Shown here in pieces: positions 51,309-60,124 of a stretch of 64,000 nt of DNA. The position numbers and the translations under genes are program-made. A model generated the notes under the pieces. The model saw only the letters and a list, made by a program, of their open reading frames with translations. It made no database searches and had not been told where the DNA came from. Position 1 is the stretch's first letter, and the number at the start of each line of letters is the position of its first letter. This DNA comes from SHXR01 sp046160305 (lineage in GTDB: Bacteria; Pseudomonadota; Gammaproteobacteria; Burkholderiales; SG8-39): contig JBJXGX010000272.1 of the NCBI GenBank assembly GCA_046160305.1, forward strand, positions 47,779-111,778, read 5' to 3'.

Positions 51309-52579
51309 AGATCGCCATCATCGGTGCCGGCATCGCCGGCAATCTTGCTGCCTACCGCCTCGCTCCGGCGCACGACGTTACGGTGTTCGAGGCCGGCTCG
51401 CATGTGGGCGGCCATACGCATACGCACGCGATTGAACAGGCCGGGCGCCACTACCATGTCGATACCGGCTTCATCGTCTTCAACGACTGGACCTACCCGC
51501 ATTTCATCCGCCTCCTGAATGAGATCGGCGTCGCCTCGCAACCGAGCCGCATGAGCTTCTCGGTGCGCGTCGAACAGACCGGCCTTGAATACAACGGCGC
51601 CTCGCTCAATACCTTGTTTGCCCAGCGGCGCAATCTGCTGCGCCCATCGTTCTGGCGCATGCTCAAGGACATCCTGCGATTCAACCGCGAGGCACCGGCG
51701 CTTGTTGCGCAGGCAGGCGACGACGTGACGCTTGGCGAATATCTCGCCACCAACGACTATTCGCGCGAATTTGTCGAGCACTACATCGTGCCGATGGGCG
51801 CGGCAATCTGGTCGACGGATCCGGCGCGGCTCAGGCAGTTCCCGGCGCGCTCCTTCGTGCGTTTTTTCCACAATCACGGCATGTTGTCGGTGAACCACCG
51901 GCCCGAGTGGCAGGTGATTCGCGGCGGTTCCGCGCGCTATGTCGAAGCACTCACCCGGCGGTTCCGCGACCGCATTCGCCTCGACAGTCCGGTTCGATCG
52001 GTCCGGCGCCTGGCCGGTCAGGTGTACATCAAGTGTGATGGCGCGGAAGCCGAGCGCTTCGACGCGGCATTCCTCGCCTGCCACGCAGACCAGGCACTGG
52101 CGATCCTCACCGATGCCAGCGCCCTCGAACGAGAGATCCTCGGCGCCATTCCATATCAGACCAACGAGGCGGTACTGCATACCGACACGCGACTCATGCC
52201 GCGCGCACGACGCGCGTGGGCCGCATGGAACTACCACGCGCTCGATCAGCATGCCGAGCGGGTCGCGCTCACCTATAACATGAACATCCTGCAGTCCCTC
52301 GAATCGCCGGCGCCATTCCTTGTTACCTTGAACCACGCGAGCGCGATCGATCCGGCACACATTCTCAAACGAATCGTCTACGCGCATCCATTGTTCACGC
52401 CGGCCGGGGTCGCGGCACAGGCCCGCCAGCATGAGATCAACGGTCCGCTCAATACCTATTTCTGCGGCGCCTACTGGCGCTCCGGATTCCACGAAGACGG
52501 GGTAGTGAGCACGATCAATGCGCTCGAACACTTCGATGCCCGCCGCCATGCACAGCGCTCTCTACATCGGGTCGGTTAG
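51305..52579 (+). CDS. FAD/NAD(P)-binding oxidoreductase of the COG2907 type
   Basis: 424 residues with an N-terminal Rossmann motif I-I-G-A-G-I-A-G-N-L-A-A (4-15) and the amine-oxidase-like second motif E-A-G-S-H-V-G-G-H-T-H-T. Also present are V-D-T-G-F-I-V-F-N, I-R-G-G-S-A-R-Y-V-E-A-L, and C-G-A-Y-W-R-S-G-F-H-E-D-G near the end. COG2907 proteins are found in the trio with DUF1365 and Cfa. A relative in Rhodobacter sphaeroides takes part in acyl-chain desaturation during furan fatty-acid synthesis under singlet oxygen. Confidence 0.9.
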   Translation: MKIAIIGAGIAGNLAAYRLAPAHDVTVFEAGSHVGGHTHTHAIEQAGRHYHVDTGFIVFNDWTYPHFIRLLNEIGVASQPSRMSFSVRVEQTGLEYNGASLNTLFAQRRNLLRPSFWRMLKDILRFNREAPALVAQAGDDVTLGEYLATNDYSREFVEHYIVPMGAAIWSTDPARLRQFPARSFVRFFHNHGMLSVNHRPEWQVIRGGSARYVEALTRRFRDRIRLDSPVRSVRRLAGQVYIKCDGAEAERFDAAFLACHADQALAILTDASALEREILGAIPYQTNEAVLHTDTRLMPRARRAWAAWNYHALDQHAERVALTYNMNILQSLESPAPFLVTLNHASAIDPAHILKRIVYAHPLFTPAGVAAQARQHEINGPLNTYFCGAYWRSGFHEDGVVSTINALEHFDARRHAQRSLHRVG

Positions 52580-53342
52580 GCATCGGCGCCATGCGCCGCG
52601 CCCCCACGCCTTCCAGTACCGCCTCTGCATGGCGTATATCGATTTGGCCGAGTTGGAGACGATGTTTCGCGGCCGCTGGTTGTGGTCCACCCGCCGGCCG
52701 GCCCTGGCCTGGTTTCGCCGCGCCGACTACCTCGGTGATCCGCACGTGCCGCTCGACACGGCGGTTCGCGATCGCATCGAGGCGGCCACCGGTTATCGTC
52801 CGGCGGGCCCGATTCGCCTGCTCACCCATTTGCGAATGTTAGGCCTTTGCTTCAATCCGGTGAGTTTCTACTACTGCTTCGATGCAGCCGGCGAACGGGT
52901 CGAGACGATCGTCGCCGAGATCACCAACACGCCCTGGAACGAGCGCTTTGCCTACGTCTTGTCCGCGCCGGGCGATCGCGCACCCGGGACGACCCGGCAA
53001 TTTGATTTCGACAAACAGTTCCACGTCTCGCCATTCATGGAGATGGGGCTCCAGTACTGCTGGCGCTTTACGCCGCCGACCGACACGCTCAATGTACACA
53101 TGGAAAATCTCAAACAAGGCAGCAAGATCTTCGATGCAACGCTCCTGCTCGAGCGCCATCCCATCACCACCGCGACCCTCGCGCATGCGCTGGCGTCGTA
53201 TCCATTCATGACGGTCAAGATCGTCGCAGCGATCTACTTTCAAGCATTGAAACTGTGGCTGAAACGCCTCCCTTTCCATCCCCACCCGGCCACGCCGGCC
53301 GTAGCTCCGGGCGATCGGATCAAATCGGAGAACGCACGATGA
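52548..53342 (+). CDS. DUF1365 protein of the fatty-acid modification trio
   Basis: From ATG 52548 (M-H-S-A-L-Y-I-G-S-V-R-H-R-R) the 264 residues match DUF1365: H-A-F-Q-Y-R-L-C-M-A-Y-I-D-L, L-T-H-L-R-M-L-G-L-C-F-N-P-V-S-F-Y-Y-C, I-T-N-T-P-W-N-E-R, F-H-V-S-P-F-M. The start lies 32 bases inside the previous gene. Function is unproven; the C-F-N-P-V-S-F-Y-Y block is invariant in the family. An ATG at 52536 is an alternative. Confidence 0.9.
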   Translation: MHSALYIGSVRHRRHAPRPHAFQYRLCMAYIDLAELETMFRGRWLWSTRRPALAWFRRADYLGDPHVPLDTAVRDRIEAATGYRPAGPIRLLTHLRMLGLCFNPVSFYYCFDAAGERVETIVAEITNTPWNERFAYVLSAPGDRAPGTTRQFDFDKQFHVSPFMEMGLQYCWRFTPPTDTLNVHMENLKQGSKIFDATLLLERHPITTATLAHALASYPFMTVKIVAAIYFQALKLWLKRLPFHPHPATPAVAPGDRIKSENAR

Positions 53343-54598
53343 ACGAGACCACCCTGCCGCGCATCGGTGCGCGGATGACCCCCAAACCGCATGTGCTCGA
53401 CGGTCTGGCAAAGCAGGCGGTGCGCGCGCGCCTGGCTGGCGTTCGCCACGGACGGATCCTCCTGATCGAGAATGAGGAGCGCATGCACTATGGCGAACGC
53501 ACCGAACAGTGTCCGCTGGCCGTCACGATCCATGTGAGTGATCCCCGCTTCTGGAGCGAACTCGCGTTCGGTGGCTCGATCGGTGCGGGCGAGGCCTTCA
53601 TGCTTGGCTACTGGCGTACCGATGATCTCACCGCGCTGACGCGCATCCTGCTTTGCAACCGTGCCGTCCTCGACGGCATGGAGACCGGCCTCGCCCGGCT
53701 CACCGCACCGCTGCAAAAGGTATTGCATTGGTTTCACCGCAACACGCACACGGGCGCCAGGCGCAACATCGCGGCGCACTACGATCTTGGCAACGAGTTT
53801 TTCAAGCTCTTTCTCGATCCGACGATGATGTATTCGAGCGCGATCTTCGAGCGCGCCGGCATGACCCTCGAAGAGGCGCAATGCGCACGCCTTACACGCA
53901 TCTGCCGAAAGCTCGATCTGCAACCCACCGATCATCTGCTCGAAATCGGCACCGGCTGGGGTGGCATGGCGATCCACGCGGCACAACACTTCGGCTGCCG
54001 AGTCACCACGACCACCATTTCACGGGGACAGTTCCAGCTGGCGCAGGAACGTATTGCTGCGGCGGGGCTGGCGGACCGGATCACGGTGTTGTTCGAAGAC
54101 TACCGGGAGCTGCGGGGCCGTTACGACAAACTGGTCTCGATCGAGATGATCGAAGCGGTGGGCCATCATTTCTACGACACCTACTTTCGCCAGTGCGGCC
54201 GGCTGCTGAAGGACGACGGCCTCATGCTGCTTCAGGCCATCACGATCGCCGATCATCGCTACGAGCGCGCGCGCAAGTCGGTCGACTTCATCCAGCGCCA
54301 TATCTTTCCGGGCAGCACCATTCCATCAACCAGCGTCATGCTCCGCTCGATCGCACGTACCACCGACATGACACTCACGCACCTGGAGGACATCGGCCCG
54401 CACTACGCGATCACGCTACGGCACTGGCGCGAGAAGTTCCTATCGAATGTCGATGCGGTGCGTGCGCAAGGCTATCCGGAATCATTCATCCGCATGTGGG
54501 AGTTTTACTTCTGCTACTGCGAGGGCGGATTCGAAGAGCGCGCGATCGGCGATGTACACATGCTGCTCGCCAAGCCCGACCATCGCAGGGCGATCTGA
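53339..54598 (+). CDS. cfa: Cyclopropane-fatty-acyl-phospholipid synthase (second copy)
   Basis: 419 residues, a full Cfa: N-terminal lipid-associated domain (F-G-G-S-I-G-A-G-E-A-F-M at 77-88), A-H-Y-D-L-G-N-E-F-F at 146-155, SAM motif E-I-G-T-G-W-G-G-M at 202-210, E-M-I-E-A-V-G-H-H-F, and Q-R-H-I-F-P-G-S-T-I-P. It transfers a methylene group from SAM to cis-unsaturated phospholipid chains. ATGA overlap with DUF1365 couples it. It is longer than the UfaM-like copy at 46790, and the two probably act on different intermediates. Confidence 0.93.
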   Translation: MNETTLPRIGARMTPKPHVLDGLAKQAVRARLAGVRHGRILLIENEERMHYGERTEQCPLAVTIHVSDPRFWSELAFGGSIGAGEAFMLGYWRTDDLTALTRILLCNRAVLDGMETGLARLTAPLQKVLHWFHRNTHTGARRNIAAHYDLGNEFFKLFLDPTMMYSSAIFERAGMTLEEAQCARLTRICRKLDLQPTDHLLEIGTGWGGMAIHAAQHFGCRVTTTTISRGQFQLAQERIAAAGLADRITVLFEDYRELRGRYDKLVSIEMIEAVGHHFYDTYFRQCGRLLKDDGLMLLQAITIADHRYERARKSVDFIQRHIFPGSTIPSTSVMLRSIARTTDMTLTHLEDIGPHYAITLRHWREKFLSNVDAVRAQGYPESFIRMWEFYFCYCEGGFEERAIGDVHMLLAKPDHRRAI

Positions 54599-54608
54599 AG
54601 GAGTTGCC

Positions 54609-55415
54609 ATGTACATCAATAGGAATTTCCTGCGCGCTGCCGGACTGGGCGTCGGCCTGTCCATAGTTGCTTCGAGCGCGTCGGCACAGGCGTTCGATGC
54701 GGTGCGTCTTTACGGTGCAGCGCGCGACATGGATGGTGGAACGGTGGGCCTTGCCGCAATCGCAGCGCGCCGATACCAGGGCTCCGATGAGCACCGCTAC
54801 ATGGTATTGCCCCTCCTCGATTACCAATGGCGGAGCGGCTGGTTCGCCGGCACGTCCAACGGTATCGGATTCAACTTTTCGGGTCGCCCGGACATTAGCT
54901 ACGGCTTGCGTGCCACCGCCGACCTCGGCCGCAAAGAGAACCGGTCCGCCGCGCTCGCCGGCTTGGGCAATATCAATCCCCGGCCGGAGTTTGGCGGCTT
55001 CTTCAACTATGGAATCGGCCGGGATATCGTCCTCACTTCGTCGTTGCGTTACGGCGCAGGCGACGACAGGCAGGGATTGTTGCTCGACCTTGGGGCCGTC
55101 TACTCGATCCGCCTTGCCCCGCAATGGCGTATTGGTCTTGGCGTGGCGGGCACCTATGCCAATACCGAGTACACACAGACCTATTTCGGCATTGACTCGG
55201 CGCAAGCGGGAAGAAGCGGCTACGCGCCCTACTCGCCCGGGGCAGGCGTGCGGGATGTGAGGGCCAACGTCGCGCTGAGCTATCAGCTAAGTCCGAAGAT
55301 GACGCTCACCGGCGCACTGAGCGCGGTCTCGCTGCAGGGCGACGCCAAACGCAGCCCGCTGGTGCGCGACAGCCGCACGGTCAATGCCATCGTAGGCGTC
55401 GGCTACGCATTCTGA
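54609..55415 (+). CDS. MipA/OmpV-family outer-membrane protein
   Basis: 268 residues with signal peptide (1-27, ending S-S-A-S-A-Q-A). Alternating beta strands follow (Y-M-V-L-P-L-L-D-Y-Q-W, S-Y-G-L-R-A-T-A-D-L-G), and the C-terminus is V-G-V-G-Y-A-F with the terminal Phe needed for outer-membrane assembly. AAGGAG lies 6 bases before the ATG. It follows cfa by 10 bases and closes the operon. Proteins of this family interact with murein-modifying enzymes or act as porins. Confidence 0.85.
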   Translation: MYINRNFLRAAGLGVGLSIVASSASAQAFDAVRLYGAARDMDGGTVGLAAIAARRYQGSDEHRYMVLPLLDYQWRSGWFAGTSNGIGFNFSGRPDISYGLRATADLGRKENRSAALAGLGNINPRPEFGGFFNYGIGRDIVLTSSLRYGAGDDRQGLLLDLGAVYSIRLAPQWRIGLGVAGTYANTEYTQTYFGIDSAQAGRSGYAPYSPGAGVRDVRANVALSYQLSPKMTLTGALSAVSLQGDAKRSPLVRDSRTVNAIVGVGYAF

Positions 55416-55588
55416 AAAAGGGAACCCGGAGCGCCCAGTGGCGTCCAAAGACAAGCCTCGGTATCCCTGCGCAGTGGCGATCCGATTCAATCACGAGTGC
55501 GGCAGGAAATCAGGAAGCGAAGGTGCGAAGACGGAGTGTATTCAACCGACCGAGAGAATTCCTCTCTCATTGACAGAAGGAGATGACT

Positions 55589-56083
55589 ATGCAATTCAAG
55601 ACGGCGATTCTGGGTGCGGCGCTGACCGTGCTCGTCACGGGGTGCGCACAGTTCTCGGCACCGACCACGGCACCAGGGTCCAGCGCGGCAGATGTGAAGG
55701 CTCGGCTTGGGACGCCGTCCGATGAGCGCTCAATTGGTGGCGCCAAGGCGTGGGATTACGTCCAGGGGCCGCAGGGGTTCACGACGTGGCGGGTTTCGTT
55801 CGACGGCTCGGATCGTGTTGCCAAGGTTGAACAGATCCTCACCCAAGGACGCATCATGAGCGTAAATACCGGCAAGCTGACCCGCGAGGACGTATCAAAC
55901 CTGCTTGGACGCCCAATCACGGTCGGAAAATTCGGCGTCGGCGCGAGTGAAGTCTGGACGTACCGGTTCATGGACGTCACGGACCGTAAGCTTGGGGATA
56001 TTCACTTCGATGCCGCGAGCGGCGTCGCCAAGCATGCGATCACCTATATCGACCCGGCGTACAGCAGCTCGATCACGAACTGA
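55589..56083 (+). CDS. BamE/SmpA-like small lipoprotein
   Basis: The ATG at 55589 has AGGAG at 6 bases; an ATG at 55583 directly follows the AGGAG and is unlikely. The lipobox V-T-G-C is at residues 16-19. The rest has two BamE-like repeats: S-S-A-A-D-V-K-A-R-L-G-T-P-S-D with W-D-Y-V-Q-G-P-Q-G, then T-R-E-D-V-S-N-L-L-G-R-P with E-V-W-T-Y-R-F. An ECF-like GGAAC-N17-GTC lies at 55422-55448. A strong hairpin follows the stop. Confidence 0.82.
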   Translation: MQFKTAILGAALTVLVTGCAQFSAPTTAPGSSAADVKARLGTPSDERSIGGAKAWDYVQGPQGFTTWRVSFDGSDRVAKVEQILTQGRIMSVNTGKLTREDVSNLLGRPITVGKFGVGASEVWTYRFMDVTDRKLGDIHFDAASGVAKHAITYIDPAYSSSITN

Positions 56084-56090
56084 TCGGATG

Positions 56091-56129
56091 CGCGGGACCG
56101 GGGCGCATTCCCAGTGCGCCGGTCCCGCG
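56091..56129 (+). terminator. Strong stem-loop after the BamE-like gene
   Basis: CGCGGGACCG at 56091-56100 pairs with CGGTCCCGCG at 56120-56129, extended inward by GGCGCA/TGCGCC (56102-56118) around a short loop. Only a short T-rich run (ATTTC) follows, so it may end transcription less sharply than the one at 27786, or protect the 3' end. Confidence 0.6.
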
Positions 56130-56244
56130 ATTTCAATCGGCGGGAGGACAACCCGTCTGGGTAAGGGCTCCAGGTGCGTCGCTCGTAGTCGCGCAAAGGA
56201 TGGGTGCGCACGTTGAGTGATTGAAGCCAATCCGAAAGAGCGCC

Positions 56245-57219
56245 ATGAAAGCCATGGTCCATGCCGAATACGGATCACCGGATGTTCTGCGGGAAAAAGA
56301 ACTGCTAGATCCGGTCCCCAACGACCGGGAAGTCCTGATCAGGACCCATGCGACCACGGTAACATCGGCCGACTGGCGGGTGCGAAGTCTTACCATGCCC
56401 ACCGGCTTCGGCCTCATCGCGCGATTGGTGTTTGGCATATTCGGACCCCGGAAACCCGTTCTGGGCACCGAGATCGCCGGAGAGATTATTGCAGTCGGAA
56501 AAGACGTCACCCGATTCAAAGCCGGTGACCGGGTCTTTGCCTTCAGCGGCACCGCCATGGGCTGCCATGCACAATACAAATGCATGCCGGAAGACGGCGC
56601 TACAGCGCTAATGCCGGCCAAGCTGAGTGACGAGGAAGCCGCCGCCCTGCCTTTTGGCGGCAGCACGGCCCTCGATTTCTTCAGAAGAGCAAAACTCAAA
56701 AGCGGCGACAAAGTCCTCGTCAATGGCGCTTCCGGAGCGGTGGGCAGCGCCGCGGTGCAGCTTGCCAGGCACTTCGGCGCCGAAGTGAGCGCGGTGTGCG
56801 GTACCACGAATGTCGAGTGGGTGAAAAAACTCGGCGCCACGCATGTCATCGATTACACCAACGAGGATTTCACGGCAAATGGCGAAACCTACGACGTCAT
56901 CGTCGATACCGTCGGCACGGCGCCGTTCCCGCGCAGCAAACATTCGCTGAAGGAAAATGGCCGCCTGCTTCTGGTGTTAGCCGGACTGCCGGACATGCTG
57001 TGGATTCCCTGGGTGGCGATGACGAGCAGCAAGAGGATCATCGCCGGACCGGCCGCCGAGCGCGCGGAGGACTTGCGCTTCCTCGCGAAACTGGCTGAAG
57101 CGGGCGAGTTCAAACCCGTCATCGACCGGCAGTATCCCTTCGAACAGATCATCGACGCGCACCGCTACGTGGGCACCGGGCGCAAGAAGGGCAATGTCGT
57201 TATCACACTGAGCCCGTAA
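56245..57219 (+). CDS. Zinc-free MDR-family alcohol dehydrogenase / quinone reductase-like protein
   Basis: 324 residues. The catalytic domain has H-A-E-Y-G-S-P-D-V-L near the start and P-V-L-G-T-E-I-A-G-E-I-I-A-V-G. The nucleotide domain has V-L-V-N-G-A-S-G-A-V-G-S-A-A-V-Q-L-A, the form typical of NADPH-dependent quinone reductases. No zinc-ligand Cys cluster is present. The end P-F-E-Q-I-I-D-A-H-R-Y-V is canonical. It is a single gene between the hairpin and a LysR gene on the other strand. Confidence 0.9.
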   Translation: MKAMVHAEYGSPDVLREKELLDPVPNDREVLIRTHATTVTSADWRVRSLTMPTGFGLIARLVFGIFGPRKPVLGTEIAGEIIAVGKDVTRFKAGDRVFAFSGTAMGCHAQYKCMPEDGATALMPAKLSDEEAAALPFGGSTALDFFRRAKLKSGDKVLVNGASGAVGSAAVQLARHFGAEVSAVCGTTNVEWVKKLGATHVIDYTNEDFTANGETYDVIVDTVGTAPFPRSKHSLKENGRLLLVLAGLPDMLWIPWVAMTSSKRIIAGPAAERAEDLRFLAKLAEAGEFKPVIDRQYPFEQIIDAHRYVGTGRKKGNVVITLSP

Positions 57220-57483
57220 AACCATGGCGGGAAAAACCACTGCAGGCTTCTCGGCACCGACAGATTTTCCGAGTTTCTATTTCAGGTCGATTTCTGCGCA
57301 AACGTGGCGACACGGCCCGGGTCATCCTCCCAGGTAAGGGCGAAATCTCTGCCTTCTACGCGCACGAGTTGCTGCGATGTCGCGACGCGAGCACGCACCG
57401 GGGCGAAGCTTTCGGGATGCTTGCGACCAGTGCGCCGGTGGCGTTCCGCAGGATGACATGGCAACGCATCGGCAGCGGGAGAA

Positions 57484-58401
57484 TCACCTGCCCATGCGCG
57501 ACAACCGCGCCTCGGCCTCGATCCACGCCGCGACACGCAGCACGTCATCGCGTGGATGGGTATTGGCGCGAATGAGCCAGTACCCATAGGTCGTCTCGGT
57601 CTTGTGCTTCGGTGGCGCGAGCAGCATCAAGCGACCATCGTCGAGTAGCGGCTGAATCAGCGCGAGTCGACCCAAGGCGATGCCTTGCCCGTCAAGCGCG
57701 GACTGGATCACCTGGTCGTACTGATTGAAGCGCAGAATGCCCCGCGGTTTGGCCTTGGACCAACCCATCGAGTTGAGCCAATCCTTCCATTGCAGCCAAG
57801 GGTGCGACGGCGCGTCGAACTCCAACAGCGACACCTTCGACACGACCTGCATCGAACGCAACGACTCGAGGCCAAGTGACGGATGCGCGACCGGCGCAAC
57901 CGACTCACCGAACAGATGGATCGAGCCCTCGGGCGCTTTCGACGGCGCAGCGTAGCGGACCGCCAGATCAATTCCATCTTGGCGCAGATCGGCGACCCGG
58001 TCGTTCGCGGAGACGCGGAGATCGATACCAGAGTGCAATGTTTGAAACTTGCTCAAGCGAGGCAGCAGCCACAACCCGGTGAAACCGATGCTCGCGCTCA
58101 ACATCACCGGCCGCGCTACACCATTCGTATGAATTTCGCCCATGACATCCTGCAACTGCTGCACCGCGCCGTCCGCACTGCGAAACAGCCGTTCGCCTTC
58201 GGCGGTAAAGGCGATCGAGCGATGACCACGCACGAGCAACTTGACGCCAAGCCGCTCTTCCAACGTATTGATCTGGCGACTAACGGCCGACTGCGTCACG
58301 CAGAGGTCCCGCGCGGCGAGTGTGATGCTCATGCGGCGTCCGACCGCGACAAAGCCACGGATCAGATCGAGTGAAGACAGGCGAACCAGGGGAATTGACA
58401 T
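57484..58401 (-). CDS. LysR-family regulator, GcvA-like
   Basis: From ATG 58401 (M-S-I-P-L-V-R-L-S-S-L-D) the protein has 305 residues. The helix-turn-helix is M-S-I-T-L-A-A-R-D-L-C-V-T-Q-S-A-V-S-R-Q. The effector domain holds G-I-D-L-R-V-S-A and D-G-I-D-L-A-V-R-Y, the GcvA/AmpR-type pattern. It is divergent from the MFS transporter with 116 bases between, so it probably controls it. The 264-base gap downstream (57220-57483) has no clear gene. Confidence 0.9.
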   Translation of the reverse strand: MSIPLVRLSSLDLIRGFVAVGRRMSITLAARDLCVTQSAVSRQINTLEERLGVKLLVRGHRSIAFTAEGERLFRSADGAVQQLQDVMGEIHTNGVARPVMLSASIGFTGLWLLPRLSKFQTLHSGIDLRVSANDRVADLRQDGIDLAVRYAAPSKAPEGSIHLFGESVAPVAHPSLGLESLRSMQVVSKVSLLEFDAPSHPWLQWKDWLNSMGWSKAKPRGILRFNQYDQVIQSALDGQGIALGRLALIQPLLDDGRLMLLAPPKHKTETTYGYWLIRANTHPRDDVLRVAAWIEAEARLSRMGR

Positions 58402-58517
58402 GAGCCTTAGGAATGCGAGGCTGCGAAAAGATCGATTGAAGCAGAGACGCCGGAGGGCTGTAATCGAGGCCTCAAACCGGGTCGACGCATGCATATCGCG
58501 CAAGGGAAGCCGCTACC

Positions 58518-59789
58518 GTGACACCCATCTCCGCAATCGAATCCAAACGCGCCGAATTGACTTCCGCGCCCACGCAACCGTCCGTTTGGTGGCGGCAGGC
58601 ATGGGCGCTGGTTCTGGCAGGCGGCATCGTCATGGGGCTCGCGCTTGGCATTCGCCACATGCAGGGCCTGTTCTTTCTGCCGATCACGATGGAACGCTGG
58701 TCGCGCGAGACCTTCGGCTTTGCCATGGCGATACAAAACTTGACATGGGGGTTCGCTCAGCCCTTCACCGGCATGTTGGCTGATCGATACGGGTCGGCCA
58801 AGGTGATCATGGCAGGACTCGTCTTCTATGCCGCGGGTTTGTACTGCATGGTTCACGCCGATTCGCCGGCGACGTTCATCTGGAGTGCGGGCGTGTGCAT
58901 CGGCATCGGACTATCGGGTACCGCATTCGGCGCCGTCTATGGTGCATTGAGCCGGTTGGTCGCCCCCGAGCGACGGAGCTGGGCGCTAGGCCTCGCCGGC
59001 GCCATCGGCGGCCTTGCGCAGTTCGCGATGGTCCCGATGACCGAACAAGTGCTGCGCGGATGGAGCTGGCATGGCGCGTTGCACGCGCTATCGCTCGTGA
59101 TGCTGATTGCAATTCCGCTCGCCTGGTTGCTGCAAGATCGCTCCGACGGCACGACACGGGTCGCGTCCGACCTGCAGCTGGGTACCGCGATGCGAGAGGC
59201 CTTCACGCACCGCGGATTCTGGATGCTGAACGTGGGGTTCCTCGCGTGCGGATTTCAACTCGCGTTCGTCGCGACCCATTTGCCCGCATACCTGTTGGAC
59301 AACGGCATGGGGCTCGCAGACGGCGTCACCGCGTTGGCAATCATCGCGTTCACCAACATCTTCGGAACCTACTATTGCGGCGTGCTCGGCGCGCGGTACC
59401 GCAGAAAGCAGCTCCTGGCCGGCATCTATCTCGTGCGCACCGCGACGATGGCGCTATTCGTGGCGTTGCCCTTGAGCCCACTGAGTCTCTACGTCTTTGC
59501 CGCCGTCATGGGCTTCGCCTGGTTGGGCACCGCGCCGCTCACCAACGGATTGGTATCGCAGGTCTTCGGCGTTCGCTACATCACCACGTTGTTCGGGTTC
59601 GTGTTCTTTGGTCACCAACTCGGCGCGTTTCTAGGTGTCTGGATAGGCAGTCGCCTCTTCGAGGCCACGCGGTCGTACGACATGATCTGGCTATGCGCGA
59701 TAGGCCTGGGGTTGTTGGCGGCCGCGCTGCACTGGCCGATCGACGACCGTGAATTGGTACGGGTACCCAAAGTGGGGGTGGCGGCATGA
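58518..59789 (+). CDS. MFS transporter, monocarboxylate/oxalate-type
   Basis: 423 residues, 12 helices. N-terminal half: G-I-V-M-G-L-A-L-G-I-R-H-M-Q-G-L-F, then the loop motif G-M-L-A-D-R-Y-G-S-A-K between helices 2 and 3. C-terminal half: A-F-V-A-T-H-L-P-A-Y-L, F-T-N-I-F-G-T-Y-Y-C-G-V-L-G, V-F-G-V-R-Y-I-T-T-L-F-G-F. It probably imports a small organic acid. A truncated paralogue is at 23090, whose reading confirms the family. Divergent LysR gene. Confidence 0.9.
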   Translation: MTPISAIESKRAELTSAPTQPSVWWRQAWALVLAGGIVMGLALGIRHMQGLFFLPITMERWSRETFGFAMAIQNLTWGFAQPFTGMLADRYGSAKVIMAGLVFYAAGLYCMVHADSPATFIWSAGVCIGIGLSGTAFGAVYGALSRLVAPERRSWALGLAGAIGGLAQFAMVPMTEQVLRGWSWHGALHALSLVMLIAIPLAWLLQDRSDGTTRVASDLQLGTAMREAFTHRGFWMLNVGFLACGFQLAFVATHLPAYLLDNGMGLADGVTALAIIAFTNIFGTYYCGVLGARYRRKQLLAGIYLVRTATMALFVALPLSPLSLYVFAAVMGFAWLGTAPLTNGLVSQVFGVRYITTLFGFVFFGHQLGAFLGVWIGSRLFEATRSYDMIWLCAIGLGLLAAALHWPIDDRELVRVPKVGVAA

Positions 59790-59800
59790 CGCGACACCGC

Positions 59801-59935
59801 ATGAGCGTACAAACGTACAAAGAATGGCCGCGTTCTCCGATGGCGACACGGGAGGCATTCCCACCGGCGTTCGAGATGCCGTTCTGGGGCCACGCCACCA
59901 TTGCGTTAGGTACGGCGATCGCGCTGCGACGGCGG
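59801..59935 (+). pseudogene. PhzF-family protein remnant with large internal deletion
   Basis: M-S-V-Q-T-Y-K at 59801 is a typical PhzF start. In the neighbouring frame A-A-F-S-D-G-D-T-G-G-I-P-T-G-V follows, also typical. Then, back in the first frame, F-E-M-P-F-W-G-H-A-T-I-A-L-G-T-A-I-A matches the catalytic block E-x-P-F-C-G-H-A-T (Cys replaced by Trp). In intact proteins the last two blocks are about 45 residues apart; here they overlap. Only about 45 of 280 codons remain. Confidence 0.68.
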
Positions 59936-60124
59936 CATTGGCCCGCACCTGCGGGACATCGCGTGGCCGCATGGCGGTGCCATCGATGGTCAGACAGGCC
60001 CATGAAGTTCCGCTGCGGCACTGTTCCCGATGCGGCGGTGATCGCCGAACGATTCTTGTGCACGGTGAAAGATAAAGCTGCAGCCAGCAACACCAACTTT
60101 CATCGCTTTCTATCGCGAGGTTCC

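Noticed and set aside
57282..57587. A minus-strand frame at the end of the GcvA-like gene ending D-F-A-L-T-W-E-D-D-P-G-R-V-A
   Set aside because: The last 25 residues look protein-like, but the frame overlaps the LysR gene and no family can be named.
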